Shown here one piece after another: positions 44,760-56,117 of a stretch of 64,000 nt of DNA. A program made the position numbers and the translations under genes. The notes under the pieces were generated by a model. That model saw only the letters and a list, made by a program, of their open reading frames with translations, was not told the origin of the DNA and searched no databases. The stretch covers positions 620,001-684,000 of the forward strand of contig JASFAU010000002.1 of NCBI GenBank assembly GCA_039704465.1. Direction: 5' to 3'. Position 1 is the stretch's first letter. The number at the start of each line of letters is the position of its first letter. Origin of the DNA: Plasmodiophora brassicae. Taxonomy: Eukaryota; Endomyxa; Phytomyxea; Plasmodiophorida; Plasmodiophoridae.

Positions 44760-45763
44760 TCAAATGCCAACGGCACTGGAGACGATGTTGACGCCAGTCT
44801 GTAAGGCGGCTGTGTAGTGGACGAGCGCCTTGGCCACCTCCTTCGTGGTCCGAATGCGCTCCTTGTTGCACTTTTCGAGTTCGACCTTGAGGGCCAGCAG
44901 CCGGTCGATCGTCCTGTCGTGTAGGTGCTCGGCCTCGTTGCGGCGCAGACGCGCCTCGGCGGCGATCTCGTTATCAATCTCGCGGAACTTCTGCTCGATG
45001 GCGAACCGCTGCGACGTGAAACGGGCCAGCGCGTCCTGCTTGTTGTCGCGAATCGACACCAGCAGTTGGCGTTCGCGATCGGCGCGAACCGTCTGCTCAT
45101 TGGCGAACCGTGTCTTGAACTCTTGCAGTTGTTTCGTCAGCGCAATCGAACGCTCCTCGATCTGCTTAGGGAACGCTTTGCGATCCTCTTCCACCTAACA
45201 TGTTGTTGGGCGTTATGCACTGTTGTTCTATAACGATTCCACGATTCGGACCTTCTTGTCGATGACGTCAATTTTCTCGTCGACGCGTTTGATGCTTTCT
45301 TCGATGGCGGTGAACTTCTCCCAGATCGGAGCCTCCATTGTCGCCATTAGCTTGGCGAGCGCCTCGTTAAACATCTACATCGGTCGGTGCGCTGAATCTC
45401 TCTCCCTAATTGGGACGAACAAGAATGTGTCGGAACCTACCGCTTCCATTGCAATGGCAGTTTCTTTGCGCCTTCTGGACTCATTGCTGAGGGAGACTTC
45501 GATCTCGCCAATATTCTTCACCAGCACCTGGATGCGGTGGTCGTTGTCGTCCTTGCGGACGGTCTTCTTGCTGATCAGTGCCGTCTCGAACCCGTCGAAC
45601 GACTGCGCCAGGGCGGCGAACTCTTTCCGTAGTTCCGTCTCAAGGCTCACATCTACCGATGCACAGCAGCAGCATCTCGTCAGACCGACTGCACCCTGGA
45701 CACGCCCGCAACACCACAACCGATTGATGGGACTTGGACCACGTCGGCGCCTTCATTGCCCAT
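44760..45763 (-). CDS. SF-assemblin (striated flagellar root fibre protein)
   Basis: Coiled-coil protein of the striated fibres anchoring basal bodies. Exons 45763-45721, 45652-45441, 45374-45243 and 45194-44760; introns 68, 66 and 48 nt; 273 residues, the typical size. The product is almost entirely heptad-like: ETELRKEFAALAQSFDGFET, HRIQVLVKNIGEIEVSLSNE, WEKFTAIEESIKRVDEKIDV, QIEERSIALTKQLQEFKTRF, and ends with the family-like VHYTAALQTGVNIVSSAVGI. The last intron is flanked by a direct repeat GTGGAA at donor and exon start. It lies head-to-tail with CFAP91, another flagellar gene. Confidence 0.9.
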
Positions 45764-45920
45764 GACGCCGTCGCTACGATGGTGTTGCTTGTGGCGATTT
45801 AGCGTAAGGCCCTCCGATCGATCCCAGATGTACGGTGCATCGAGTATTATTTTACAGGAAGGCAGCCTGAATCGTTATGTATTCTGACAGCCGTGTCGGG
45901 GAAGTACACGGAAGTCACAA

Positions 45921-48900
45921 TTATGCAGAGAGCAACGTGGAGCATTGGCGAAGCAGGTCCTCATCCGACAGTTCATCAACGGGGATCGATGCAAATTGCT
46001 TCGTAAGTGAATCGTCCTTGGACCGTTGCTCACTATCGAAGCGTTCCAGCTCTTCAGCCTTCAGTCGCGCTTCTTCAATGACCTAACACGCTCATCATGG
46101 GTGATGGGTCAGAAACAACATGAACAAATACAAATCGTACCGAGCTTGGGAACTGTGCGATCTCAGCAACGTGTATACCAAACGAACGGTCACATGGGCC
46201 ATCTTTAACCTCGTACAACATGGTGATGGAGTTGGTGGATGCGTGCGCCGTGACGTGGCGATTAACGACAGCAGGGCACGAGTTAGCCAATTCGGTAAGC
46301 TCGTGAAAGTGTGTCGCAAATAAGCCCAGACATTCGACGCGCTTCGCGACATAATCTGATATAGCCCATGCCAGTCCAAACCCATCGTACGTTGACGTAC
46401 CTATGCAGTAAGCCAGGTCAGCATAAGAACAACTTGCGGGGCGACAATCGAACATCACCTCTTCCCAGCTCATCAATGATGATTAGGCTATTCGACGTCG
46501 CTGTGCGAATCATTGTCGACGCTTCGAGCATTTCAGCATAGAAGGTCGAGATCCCCTTATGCTGCGCGTCACCGGCACCGACACGCGCGAGAACGCTATC
46601 GCACAGCGCGATCGTCGCGGAATCACAGGGAACGTACGATCCCATTTGAGCCATTAAAACAGTCAAGGCAATCTGGCGAAGGTAGGTGGACTTGCCACCC
46701 ATATTGGGCCCGGTGATGATCTGGAAACGACGGTTGCCGTCGAGTTCTACATCGTTTGGGATGTACGACTCGACATGCGGTTGCATCTCGAGACATGGAT
46801 GACGGGAACGCACCAACGAAATGCGTCGATCACCAAGCGGCAACAGTTCAGGTCTGCAATATGGAATGGGAGCGAGATCCGCAACCGTTGCAAATGAGGA
46901 CAGCACGTCGAGGCGAGACAGAATTCTGTTAAATTGGTCTATCACAGGGCAGTACGATCCTACGACGTGATGCGATAAATGAAATATAACACGCGTCGAA
47001 GATGTTTCGGCCGTACCGACGACGCTTATGAGCTTCTTGGCAATTTCAGACTGAAGCTCGGAGTAGACCGACGACACGGTGGCATACTCACGGTTGAGAG
47101 CGCGCATACGAGTCGTAACAAATCGGACACCATCCTTGCGCGTCTCCACGACCTGATACTGGGACTTCCCACGCAGAAGCTTCTCGTCTTTTCGGGACAC
47201 CCGAAGGTGAAAGCCGATGCCTACGACATCGTCAGAGAGGCGGATATGTGGAGCCGCAGCCGACAGTATTTACCAACCGTCTTTGAAATTGGCGACGATC
47301 TTTCCTTTCATACCAAGATGAGAATCGGTTTCAGCCGCAATCTGGTCGATTTCTTTGGTGATAGCATCCTTCGCTTGTTTCGATTCAGTCAGTTCAGGAG
47401 TGAACGCAGCATTGATGAGGAATTCATGACGCTCGACAGCGTCAAGATCGATACTGGGCAACCACGTTACTACTCTACATTAAAACGATGTGAAGACAAC
47501 GGGTGGCTTACGACTGTTCGATGAGCGATTCAAACTGAGCCATATTAGCTTTGGCCTGATCAAGCGGTCGAATAAACTTCGTCTGAAGCAGGTCAGCTGC
47601 TGCTCCAGGGATCGCTTTGATGTCTTCCAGAATGGAAAGGCAGATTGGAACCTCAACAACAAACTTGTAGAGCTGAACACCTGGAAAACGAATAAATCAT
47701 AGAATTCATGAAGCTGCCAATGTTGTTACAGTCTTCCAATTTCGCCTTGTTCTGACGGAATTTGGACGACAGTTTGGCTAAATCCGGGGTTCGCTTCAAG
47801 AATGTGTCTCTAGAGAAGATATACAGTCAGTTGCGAGCTTATTGTGACACCCAAAGAAGAACCCACCGCAAACTTGCACACAGCGACTGGTCTCCGAGGA
47901 ACATCGAAACCAAATCCAAACGTTCATTGATTAGCGGGACAGATAAAAGAGGTTGCCTGATCCATTGATGCAGCAACCTGAAGGCAAAGATTCAGGCGCC
48001 TACCAAGGCTGGGATCACACAAATTGGACTGTGTACCTTGATCCGGCGTGAGTTTTACACTTGTTGAGAATCCCATACAACGACGATAGCGTGTTCGAAT
48101 CAGAAACGGATGGGAAGACATTGAGAGACCTTGCAGCATTATTGTCGAGCGGCTTCATGAACTGATGCAGCTCCAGTGATGTCAAGGAGCAGCGCCCGTG
48201 CACGTGCTCGTTGGACAGAAGTTTCACATGCCGAATAAGGCTAGCTACTGCTCCGAGCGCGTCCTTTTTGTCCATTTCAGCTACACGAAGAGCAGTCAGA
48301 AGTCTGGTACTGTTAGAAGCAGAGGGCAGACCCAGGTAATGTTCCAACGGTCCTGATAGGAGGCGGCGCAGATCTTGCTCAATAGTGGCCGTCGAAAATG
48401 CACTTTTCGGTTGAACTTCAAACGAGGACGTACGCTGTTCGAGCATCTATTGACAGCAGTCATAAAACGTTCATCGAACCCAACAATCGTTGCCAGACTT
48501 TTTCGACGCTGGGCTGTATAGCTGCGTTTGTTTCAAGCAGGACTTCTTTCGGAGCGTGTTCACCAATTAGCGATTCAAGAAGCGTCAGATGTCCGTCATC
48601 GAGGAACTCGCAGACACCGAATTCTTGAACGATGCAGTCGAACGTGGCGACGCATACCTTCATCTGCTGCTGTTTCGTCACGACGCGAACGGACATCACG
48701 ATCGCAGAGGCCGGATCGGAACTACTCAAGTCTTGCCCAAGGAATGCGTTAATTCCATCAATGCAGCCTGCGTCAACCTAGAGCACACACCGTGAATCCA
48801 ACGACTTGTGACGACCCGCAGCGACGTACCTTTATGCTCGGAAGCCATTCCTGGCCAGATGAAACGTAGAGCTGAACGTCGCGACGCTTGTTATTGACGA

Positions 48901-49305
48901 GGAACATAAGGAGCTTCTCGAGACGACTTGGAAATATGTTTACGTAGTTCAGGCCTTCTCCGGGCCTCTCGCCTTCGTCAACCTCCATATCATCGCCCTT
49001 TGATGCCACCGCCATCGTGCGGACGAACGACTTGTTCTGGAAGAACTCTTTTGCAACCATGTCGGCATCGCTACCGAACACGGTATAGATATCATCCTAC
49101 ATTGATCAAGTCCACGTTAGACCTCCGCGTGCATCGGGCCGATGTCGCCTACGGTTTGACGGAACACGAACAATGTCGTCCTGTCGGACGATGTCAACCC
49201 CCGGTAGAACCGTGAGAACGCCGCACGATCGGCAACCGCTGCCACAGAACCCAGTCATCATTCCGCATGCACTTCATTGGCCGCGTTCGACGCGCGCGTA
49301 CCCAT
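45921..49305 (-). CDS. MSH2: DNA mismatch repair protein MSH2
   Basis: Common subunit of MutS-alpha and MutS-beta. Thirteen exons: 49305-49302 (ATGG only), 49238-49153, 49096-48830, 48777-48499, 48446-48037, 47977-47867, 47809-47730, 47680-47512, 47453-47278, 47220-47017, 46959-46459, 46400-46141 and 46082-45921; introns 49-63 nt; about 902 residues. Landmarks: connector [20 protein letters not shown], lever helices, Walker [49 protein letters not shown], Walker [11 protein letters not shown] followed by [14 protein letters not shown] (spliced), then [11 protein letters not shown]. All junctions align with the family without gaps. The C-terminus is slightly shorter than in animals. An intron after four coding bases is unusual. 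Confidence 0.97.
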
Positions 49306-49495
49306 TTCGAACGACGTGGCCATCGCCGGTCACCGTGCAGACGACTGCAGTCCCCCGCGCGTGCAGCAGATTTGTCCGCCGAGCGTCTGCGTGACGTTGC
49401 CGGCTTCAGGCTGGCTGCCGCTGGCCCCGTCCAAAATAACATTGCCGGGCGGGACAGGTGATCAAGTGGCCCGTCGGCCCCAGCTCGAAGGCGGG
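49306..49495. promoter_or_regulatory. Bidirectional promoter region MSH2/LYRM7
   Basis: Only about 190 bp separate the divergent start codons, so both promoters must lie here. No TATA-like element seen. Confidence 0.5.
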
Positions 49496-49759
49496 ATGGG
49501 GTTGGAGGCGCGCGTGGCGTATCGGGGCCTGTTGAGAGCAGCGCAAACAGCGTTTGCTGGGGACATGACGATGCTTACGGAGGCGCGGAAAACGATACGA
49601 TCGGAGTTCAGGAAGGCGGATGACGATGGGTCATCGGCTGAAGACCGATTGCGGAACGCTGAGGATGCGCGCCAGTATCTATTGAAGAATGTGGTTCAGC
49701 TGGCCGCGAGGGGCGGTGGACGTCACGGTACATTCAGCGAGGGTATTTGTTGTCAATGA
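49496..49759 (+). CDS. LYR-motif protein, LYRM7/MZM1-like complex III assembly factor
   Basis: Intronless, 87 residues. The LYR-type helix bundle reads ARVAYRGLLRAAQTAFAGD, then LTEARKTIRSEFRK, EDRLRNAEDARQYLLKNVVQ. YRGLLRA replaces the canonical LYR. MZM1/LYRM7 stabilises the Rieske protein in the mitochondrial matrix before insertion into complex III. The upstream open frame (from 49277) lies over the MSH2 promoter and first intron and is not coding. Other LYRM members cannot be fully excluded. Confidence 0.8.
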   Translation: MGLEARVAYRGLLRAAQTAFAGDMTMLTEARKTIRSEFRKADDDGSSAEDRLRNAEDARQYLLKNVVQLAARGGGRHGTFSEGICCQ

Positions 49760-50546
49760 TGTTTGACGTCGTCTGCATCGCAGCTATCAATTTGCGCCCA
49801 GAACACCTAACAAATTCGTGAATTTATAACAGTACAATAGCTCTTAACGTTCTCTCTGGTGCGGCTGACAGCAAAGCTCTTAACGTTCTCTCTGGTGCGG
49901 CTGACAGCAAAGCTGAACCGCGGGCAGCGCTCTGCCGCCGTATCGTGTCAACCGTCAACATCTGCCAAGATAACCATACGGCTTGACCTCTGGCTAACGG
50001 TCATTGTCCCGCTTGGTTCGACCCAGTCTACCGGGACTCGTCCGTGAAAGGGATTCTCAGTAGGCTTGACGTCCTTGCTCTACGGAAGATATCAAAGTAC
50101 AAAGTCTCCTAGTAACTCCTTCCAAAGACAGAGCGTCGCCGATCGATGCAATAGGCCTCCACGACACAGAACAAACCAACGAAGCCTCGGTCCCGCTTAT
50201 CGTGCGAGGCGCTGACTGGATCCTAGCCAAATAAACGACGACCGATGCAGGACCCGACTAGGCAATGTGAGTCGCCGGCAAGGCGAGCTGAGAACGAGAA
50301 CGCAGACTAGTCGTGATGGGGAAGCATGCGCGTTGCTGGATTGTGCTCGGATGCAAACGGCGTCGCAGTGCCGTCGTCTGGCAGTGCGGCCTTCCATCTG
50401 GAATGTTCAACGAGGGCCGCGGCCGGGCATGATGCCGAGTCTCTATGCTGTGGGTACCCGTCACACAACTTTCTCGAAGGTTCGTTGCGGCCGAATTAAG
50501 TGCGAGGTACCTAGCTGTCCATAAACACTTTGCCCGGTCAACGCCA
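49760..50546. other. Intergenic region with a short tandem duplication
   Basis: About 790 bp with no gene recognised. It contains a perfect 36-bp tandem repeat (49839-49910). The rest should hold the LYRM7 3' UTR and the promoter of the ankyrin gene, whose frame is open from 50445. Confidence 0.5.
49839..49910 (+). repeat. 36-bp perfect tandem duplication
   Basis: Two adjacent identical copies (49839-49874 and 49875-49910) beginning AGCTCTTAACG and ending CTGACAGCAA, followed by a further AGCT. Located in the LYRM7-ankyrin gap. Confidence 0.95.
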
Positions 50547-52092
50547 ATGCACGTTTGCAGGTTCGTTCGTGATTGGATGGCAGCCTGGTTTGGGCGTCGG
50601 CGTACCTGTCGTTGGCCTCGTCTGAGGTCGCCCGCGGAAGATGATCTCGCGTCGTTTACGCGATCCGTCCAGGCGGGTTACGGCCTCGTCAAGTCTCTAG
50701 TCGACTCTGGGCAAGAGAACTTGATCAAGCAATACCTACGGTCGGGTGCCTTCCTGAAGGAGGACCTGGGTGACTGGGTCGAGGTTGCGTGTAGCGAGAA
50801 CGACCTCCTTGTCGTGAAGGCTCTGGCCGAACTCTACCCGATTCCCTCGAAGCATTTCAACCAAGGGCTCGTTCTCAGCGCACAAGCTGGCAACGACCAA
50901 GTCGTGGAATACCTTCTGAAAAAGACGGCCGCCGACCCGGATGCAACGTTCGAGTCGGATGATGGGTGGACGGTTGGAGACAGCGCCGCCCTTCGGATGG
51001 CTGCTCATAATGGACATGGTCGGGTCGTCGCTCTTCTCCTGAAATCGGACAGATGCCACCCGAATGCGCTAAACAACGAGGTAGGGTGGCACTGGGTACT
51101 GCCAAACTGATCTGACAACCGATACGTAGGCTATTCGCAATGCATCCGCCAACGGGCACGTCCACGTCGTTCAGCAATTGCTCGAAGACAGCCGAGTTAA
51201 TGCAGCAGACCTAAACAGCGATAGTTTGACCAAAGCCGCCCAAGGTGGGCACGTTGAGGTCGCGAAGTTGCTCCTGCTTCGGTCACGCGTTGACCCAGGT
51301 GCACTTCGATGCACACCGCTGCGGTCGGCCTGCAAGTGCAACAACCCCAATTCTCGATTACCATTGGTTGACCTCCTGCTGACACACCTGAAAAGGTACG
51401 CGCAACCTTTCATTTGTGCTTCCCATGCCACATTGATAACAGTGGCTGTGGACAGCTATGACGTGAACGACTTGCCGATTTGCGAGGCGGCCGCGTGCCA
51501 TGATCACCGAGTTCTGCAACGTCTACTCGACTTCGCACCTGTTGATCCTCCCCAGCACTTGAACCGCGCTCTCTTGTCATCAGCGTCCGCTGGTGACTGG
51601 TCGGCCATTAAGGTCCTGCTTCAAGACAAACGCGTTGCTGACGGCGCTCGCCGTCCCTTGGCGTTACGCGTTGCATGCCAGAACGGCCATTTCCGATGCA
51701 TTCGTCTCCTGGCACAGCACGAATCGATCACCCCTGAGCTGCTCCACGATATCGCCTTGTCAACCCTCCAAGCAGCACACAGCCACAGAACGTTCGCTGA
51801 ACTATGCTGGCTGTACTCGGAAGCAACGGGCCGCCCCAGGCCGGCGATCAACACGAGCGTCCTTGCTGCCCGTTCCCTGAAAATGTACTGGAAGGTCTTC
51901 AAGAACATGCAAACCCAGAGGGAATCCGCTATCCGTACCGTTCTGCTCGCCGACCGAGCCTTGAAGGGCATCCCTCGCGACATCGTCGACCAGATCGTGA
52001 TCTTCGCGTGTGGCGCCCGACTTGGTGGCCTGTCAACTAGCGCCGTACACGACATCCGCAAGATCAGATCCTACCGAACCGTAGCACTTTAA
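50547..52092 (+). CDS. Ankyrin-repeat protein
   Basis: Exons 50547-51080 and 51130-52092 (49-nt intron), about 498 residues. Ankyrin-like helices repeat through the chain: VLSAQAGNDQVVEYLLKK, LRMAAHNGHGRVVALLLKS, IRNASANGHVHVVQQLLEDS, LTKAAQGGHVEVAKLLLLRS, LSSASAGDWSAIKVLLQDK, RVACQNGHFRCIRLLAQH. The basic N-terminus (RDWMAAWFGRRRTCRWPRLR) could be a targeting signal; start 50577 is an alternative. The C-terminal 60 residues are non-repeat. The 3' end is duplicated downstream. Partner and function are unknown. Confidence 0.85.
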
Positions 52093-52234
52093 TCAGAACA
52101 CACCCATTGTAACCAGATCGTGATCTTCGCGTGTGGCGCCCGACTTGGTGGCCTGTCAACTAGCGCCGTACACGACATCCGCAAGATCAGATCCTACCGA
52201 ACCGTAGCACTTTAATCGGAACACACCCATTGTA
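51990..52234 (+). repeat. 123-bp tandem duplication of the ankyrin gene 3' end
   Basis: Copy 1 (51990-52112) covers the last 34 codons, the stop and 20 bp of 3' UTR. Copy 2 (52113-52234) is the same with one visible mismatch (TCAGAAC versus TCGGAAC). Copy 2 has no start and is not translated from the gene; it lies in the 3' UTR. Confidence 0.95.
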
Positions 52235-52391
52235 TTAGTAAATGTAAAACATGGCAGTGATGCGTGCTGTCTTCTTCCAGGTCTGTTCAGGTACTTGCTG
52301 CCGGGTTCTGCGCGGATTCGCGAACGCACTGTGCGGATTGCGTGCGCTGATTCGGCCGCATCGTCAGGCTGCGCGCGGCTGCACGGTCGTC

Positions 52392-53309
52392 ATGGATGCA
52401 GGCGAACTTGCCTGTGCGAACTGCGGCGCGGCCGGCGTCGCCGTTCAGGGCGACAGGCCTCTCTGCGGGTAGACGTCGGCGTTTATCGAGCGAATAACCA
52501 TGAACTGAGCGAGTGTGGGCAGGGCGTGCCTCGAGGCGCTGATACTGCGAAAGTTTCGCCAGACTCTGCGCGCTTCACGACTTCCTCGTGGCGCGCGTAT
52601 TGTTGTTGGACATGGCGCGTCGACGTGCTCTACTGTGCTCACAGAACTGCTGGCGCGTTCGGTCCAGTCTGACGATGCGCTGTCTGTTACGGTCGTCTCT
52701 GCGGGCGACGTACCTGTTCAAACGATGCCTCGCGACTGGACGCATTGCTCGATTCCAGTACGAGATGATGAAAGGCAGGGATTATGCGGCAATGACGTGT
52801 TCGAGTGGCGACGAGGTCGGGTTCTTCGGGAACTGATCGACAAGGCGCACTATGATAATGCTGTGGCTGTTCTGCTCGGCGACTGTTCCGACAGAATCGC
52901 TTGTGAGATGCTGTCCTGCATTGCGACCAAGGGGCGTGCGCTCGGTGCTGTTGAACGATCCCAGCCGTTGTGTGATGTGGACGGGATCAGGGTCATTCGA
53001 CCAATGATTCACCTGACCCGTCAACAAATTCACGCCTGGTGCCGACATCGAGGACTCGCTATTCGCGAACCCGACACCGGCCTGTCTGGTGTTCGGCAGA
53101 TGACATCGGAATTTTTATGTCGACTGCAAGCAACGTTCCCGGCGTGCGTCTCGAATATCATCAGAACCAGCGCCAAGCTGGAACGCCCAAAGTCTTCGAC
53201 CCCATGCCGGCGTTGTTTCGACCCACTCCCTGATTCCGCCAGCACCGTCTGTCCTGCATGTACCCATCAGGGGATCGACCTGCCCATGAATACAGACGAT
53301 CCCCGGTAG
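52392..53309 (+). CDS. CTU2: Cytoplasmic tRNA 2-thiolation protein 2
   Basis: Non-catalytic partner of CTU1 in thiolating U34 of Lys, Glu and Gln tRNAs. Exons 52392-52468 and 52523-53309 (54-nt intron), 287 residues. The N-terminal zinc-type motif ACANCGAAG...RPLCGACLEALILRKFRQTL is completed by the splice. The degenerate PP-loop reads RIVVGHGASTCSTVLTELLA; later VLLGDCSDRIACEMLSCIAT and VIRPMIHLTRQQIHAWCRH, then a terminal CRRC/CPAC pair. An ATG at 52251 is in frame but would add a poor leader. The protein is shorter than in animals. Confidence 0.85.
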
Positions 53310-53524
53310 TGTTCTGTGAATGCTGCCGAAATTTGATGTGCCACGTAGTTAGGCGCAAAGTGGTCACGTTCAGTTTCGATGTATACGTCAACCTATTCGC
53401 TACTCGCCAATGCGTAACACTACAAATTGAGCTTCGTTGAATCAAACAGGGCAGTAGAACTCGGATAATGCCAGTCGGAAGGGTATGGCAGGTGCACAGT
53501 TCATAAACAACAAGAGATATCTCT

Positions 53525-55041
53525 TCAAGTGGCATTCGCATTCTGCACCATTACGTCCTTCGTGGTCACGATTGCTGGGCGAAAGGGTTTCGGTTTCGCC
53601 ATCATTATGTGGCACAAACTTGTCAACGACCGTGTCGTCATTTCGACCGACCAGAAGAGCGCCCAACCAATATGCGTGAATAGGAACATTGTAGCCCCGA
53701 TTGGCAGCACAGCGATGTGTAACAGCTTGGCCAGTGCTAGGCAGAATGTCCACTTGCTCAACCGAGACAGAAACATGTCCATTGAGGGGCCAGATGTTGC
53801 ACTACGCGTCTTGCGGGCCTGTTCCTCAATCAGTTTGGCGTGGGTCTGGAAACGTACAGATTGCACAAGGAAATTCGATCCAACGACCAGCTGAAGGAAG
53901 AAAATTAATACGGGCGTGAGGTTGAGCAGTAGGCCTGGACGATGCGGCGCGTATACCCAGGCGACTGACGTGGCAGTGTCCAGCGCAAGTGGTACCAGGT
54001 ATAAAACGTATCGTAGCACGTGGTACTGATCCAGGGCACGTCCCAGCCACGATATCGGCATTTCCGGCGCGCTCTGTTTCAGAGCCTGGCCCCAGAGGAG
54101 GGCCGCCAGAATGTCACAGGTGAATCCCCAACCAGACAATACCGTGATAAAGAATTGGCAGACGCCGCGCGATATGTTCGGCGTAGACAGCCATCCTCCG
54201 ACCCCAATGACAATCGCCATGGCGAGGCACGTGCTAATCTCAATCAGCAGGATCAGGTAAATGTGCGACCGCTTCTTCAATCCTTCGACAAATTTGTGCC
54301 AGGAGAACCTTTGGTTTGCCATGGCCGCCCCAGGTGGCGACCGAATGCTGGCGGTTTGCCGCAAGTGTTGTACCAGATAAAACCATGCCCACAGGGTACA
54401 CAGTGCAAACAGCATCGTTGGAATCCACCGAACTGTCAGCTGCACAGGCCACGTGTGATAGAAACCGTCCCAGTCGTTGACGTCCGGTGCTACATTGACC
54501 CATCAACCCCATTCTGTGCGTTCTCCATCGCGAACGTCAATAGGCCATCGTAAACGCTGCCGAGGAACAAGTACGTCATCGGGTCGGTGGACCGATCCCG
54601 GTCGCCAATAGGCGGGTAGTTATGGTCGAACGGCTGACTTGTGTCGGCGTACAGTGCCAAGTCTATAACCGCTGCTGCTCCAGCATTGCTGAATCGATCG
54701 TATATGTTCTCCATAGTGCAGTATGCACTGGCACCGGAGATCGCTGCGGCAAACATGATCGCTCTGCCCCGAACCTCCGTCTCGTTCAGGACGCCATTGT
54801 CGCAGTATGCCCCAGTGTAGACATAAACTTGCAGAGTCGTGTTCTTCGACGGGTACTGCGGGCCAATGTACCGATTGTACGTTGGCGAGTACAATGGCGG
54901 ACCTCGAGCGAACACGGAATCGGCCGGCGACACAACCGTGACAGACGACTGGCAGCGAACCAAATGGAGGGCGACCCAGACGGCGACCCTCGGTAACGCT
55001 GGCCACGACATGCTGTCCATGGGCGAGGCGATATCTCGCAT
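53525..55041 (-). CDS. Signal-peptide, PA-like ectodomain and multi-TM receptor-like protein, apparent frameshift
   Basis: Frame 1 (55041 to about 54500) encodes a signal peptide (WPALPRVAVWVALHLVRCQS) and an extracellular domain with VRGRAIMFAAAISGASAYC and FSNAGAAAVIDLA, resembling protease-associated (PA) folds. Frame 2 (about 54500 to 53525) encodes about seven helices (MLFALCTLWAWFYLV, HIYLILLIEISTCLAMAIVI, CQFFITVLSGWGFTC). Between them, no GT-AG pair of usual size joins the frames. The third frame around 54440-54495 reads DVNDWDGFYHTWPVQ straight into TM1. A single-base loss in the G-run near 54499-54510 would explain this. Receptor or transporter role is inferred only from topology. 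Confidence 0.65.
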
Positions 55042-55227
55042 GCGCTCTCGCGATCGCCCATCGTACTCTGCCAGGATGGGCCTATATCTTCAAGTGGCGT
55101 TACGTTCGTGCGATGCAAAAATGAGGGCGAAAAGGAGGACGTGCAGACAACGGGCGACAAGCCGATCCTAACTGGGTTGGCAGCCCGGCCCGACTGGCCC
55201 AGGCGAAGCAGGACAACAATTTTGCGG

Positions 55228-56042
55228 ATGGCGGAGAGGGACGAGGCCGAGGCCAGCGGCGAACGCCCGGCTCTGAAATTTATCGACAGGCGACTGTCGG
55301 ATCCGCATGACGCCCGTCTCGTCGGCGCGCCGCTGTCGGCGGCCGATGACGGCGACGACAAGCTGAAGCGCATGGCCGACGCGTTTTCGACGATCATCGA
55401 GTGCCTAGGCGAGGACCCGCAACGGGACGGTTTGCGACTAACGCCGATGCGCGCGGCGAGGGCGCTTGCCTTCTTCACCAGCGGCTATGAGACATCGTTA
55501 AAGGGTAATGACGGCCATGGGAGTTGGAGAAGCCACTTCTAAGGCAAGTGGTAGAGATCGTCGGCGGGGCCATTTTCGACGAGAACATTGATGAACTGGT
55601 TGTCGTCCGTGATATCACGATCCATTCCATGTGCGAGCATCATCTCGTGCCGTTCGTCGGCAAGGTTCACATTGGGTACAACACTTCACCCTGGTGTCCA
55701 ATATTTTCAATGGCATAATACCACGAACTTGCCTCTAGGTATATCCCTCAAGGCTCGGTTCTGGGTCTATCCAAGCTTGCTCGAATCGCTGAGATGTTCT
55801 CTCGCCGTCTTCAAGTTCAGGAAAGGCTCACAAAGCAAATTGCTGAAGCGATCCAGCAGATCATTAACCCGAAAGGTGTCGGCGTCATCATTGAGGCGCA
55901 GCATTTGTGCATGACGATGCGGGGCGTGCAGAAAGATGGGTGCACAACGGTCACTAGTTCCGTGCTCGGTAGATTCAAAAGTGACCCGAGGACGCGAAGC
56001 GAGTTCTTCAATCACGTCGGGCGCCCCATGTCAGTCCTATAA
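55228..56042 (+). CDS. GCH1: GTP cyclohydrolase I
   Basis: First enzyme of tetrahydrobiopterin/folate synthesis: GTP to dihydroneopterin triphosphate. Exons 55228-55504, 55549-55675 and 55739-56042; introns 44 and 63 nt; 235 residues. [18 protein letters not shown], then [18 protein letters not shown] (zinc Cys and His residues), then [49 protein letters not shown] with the second zinc Cys, and [19 protein letters not shown]. The first 50 residues are a variable leader. An earlier in-frame GTG/ATG region up to 55108 is unlikely coding because it overlaps the divergent neighbour's promoter. Confidence 0.96.
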
Positions 56043-56117
56043 CGTACAGCGACTGTCGAGGGACGCTGTTGATTGTTGGAAATCGCTTTTACATACCCAG
56101 ATGATAAAACGCTCCCA

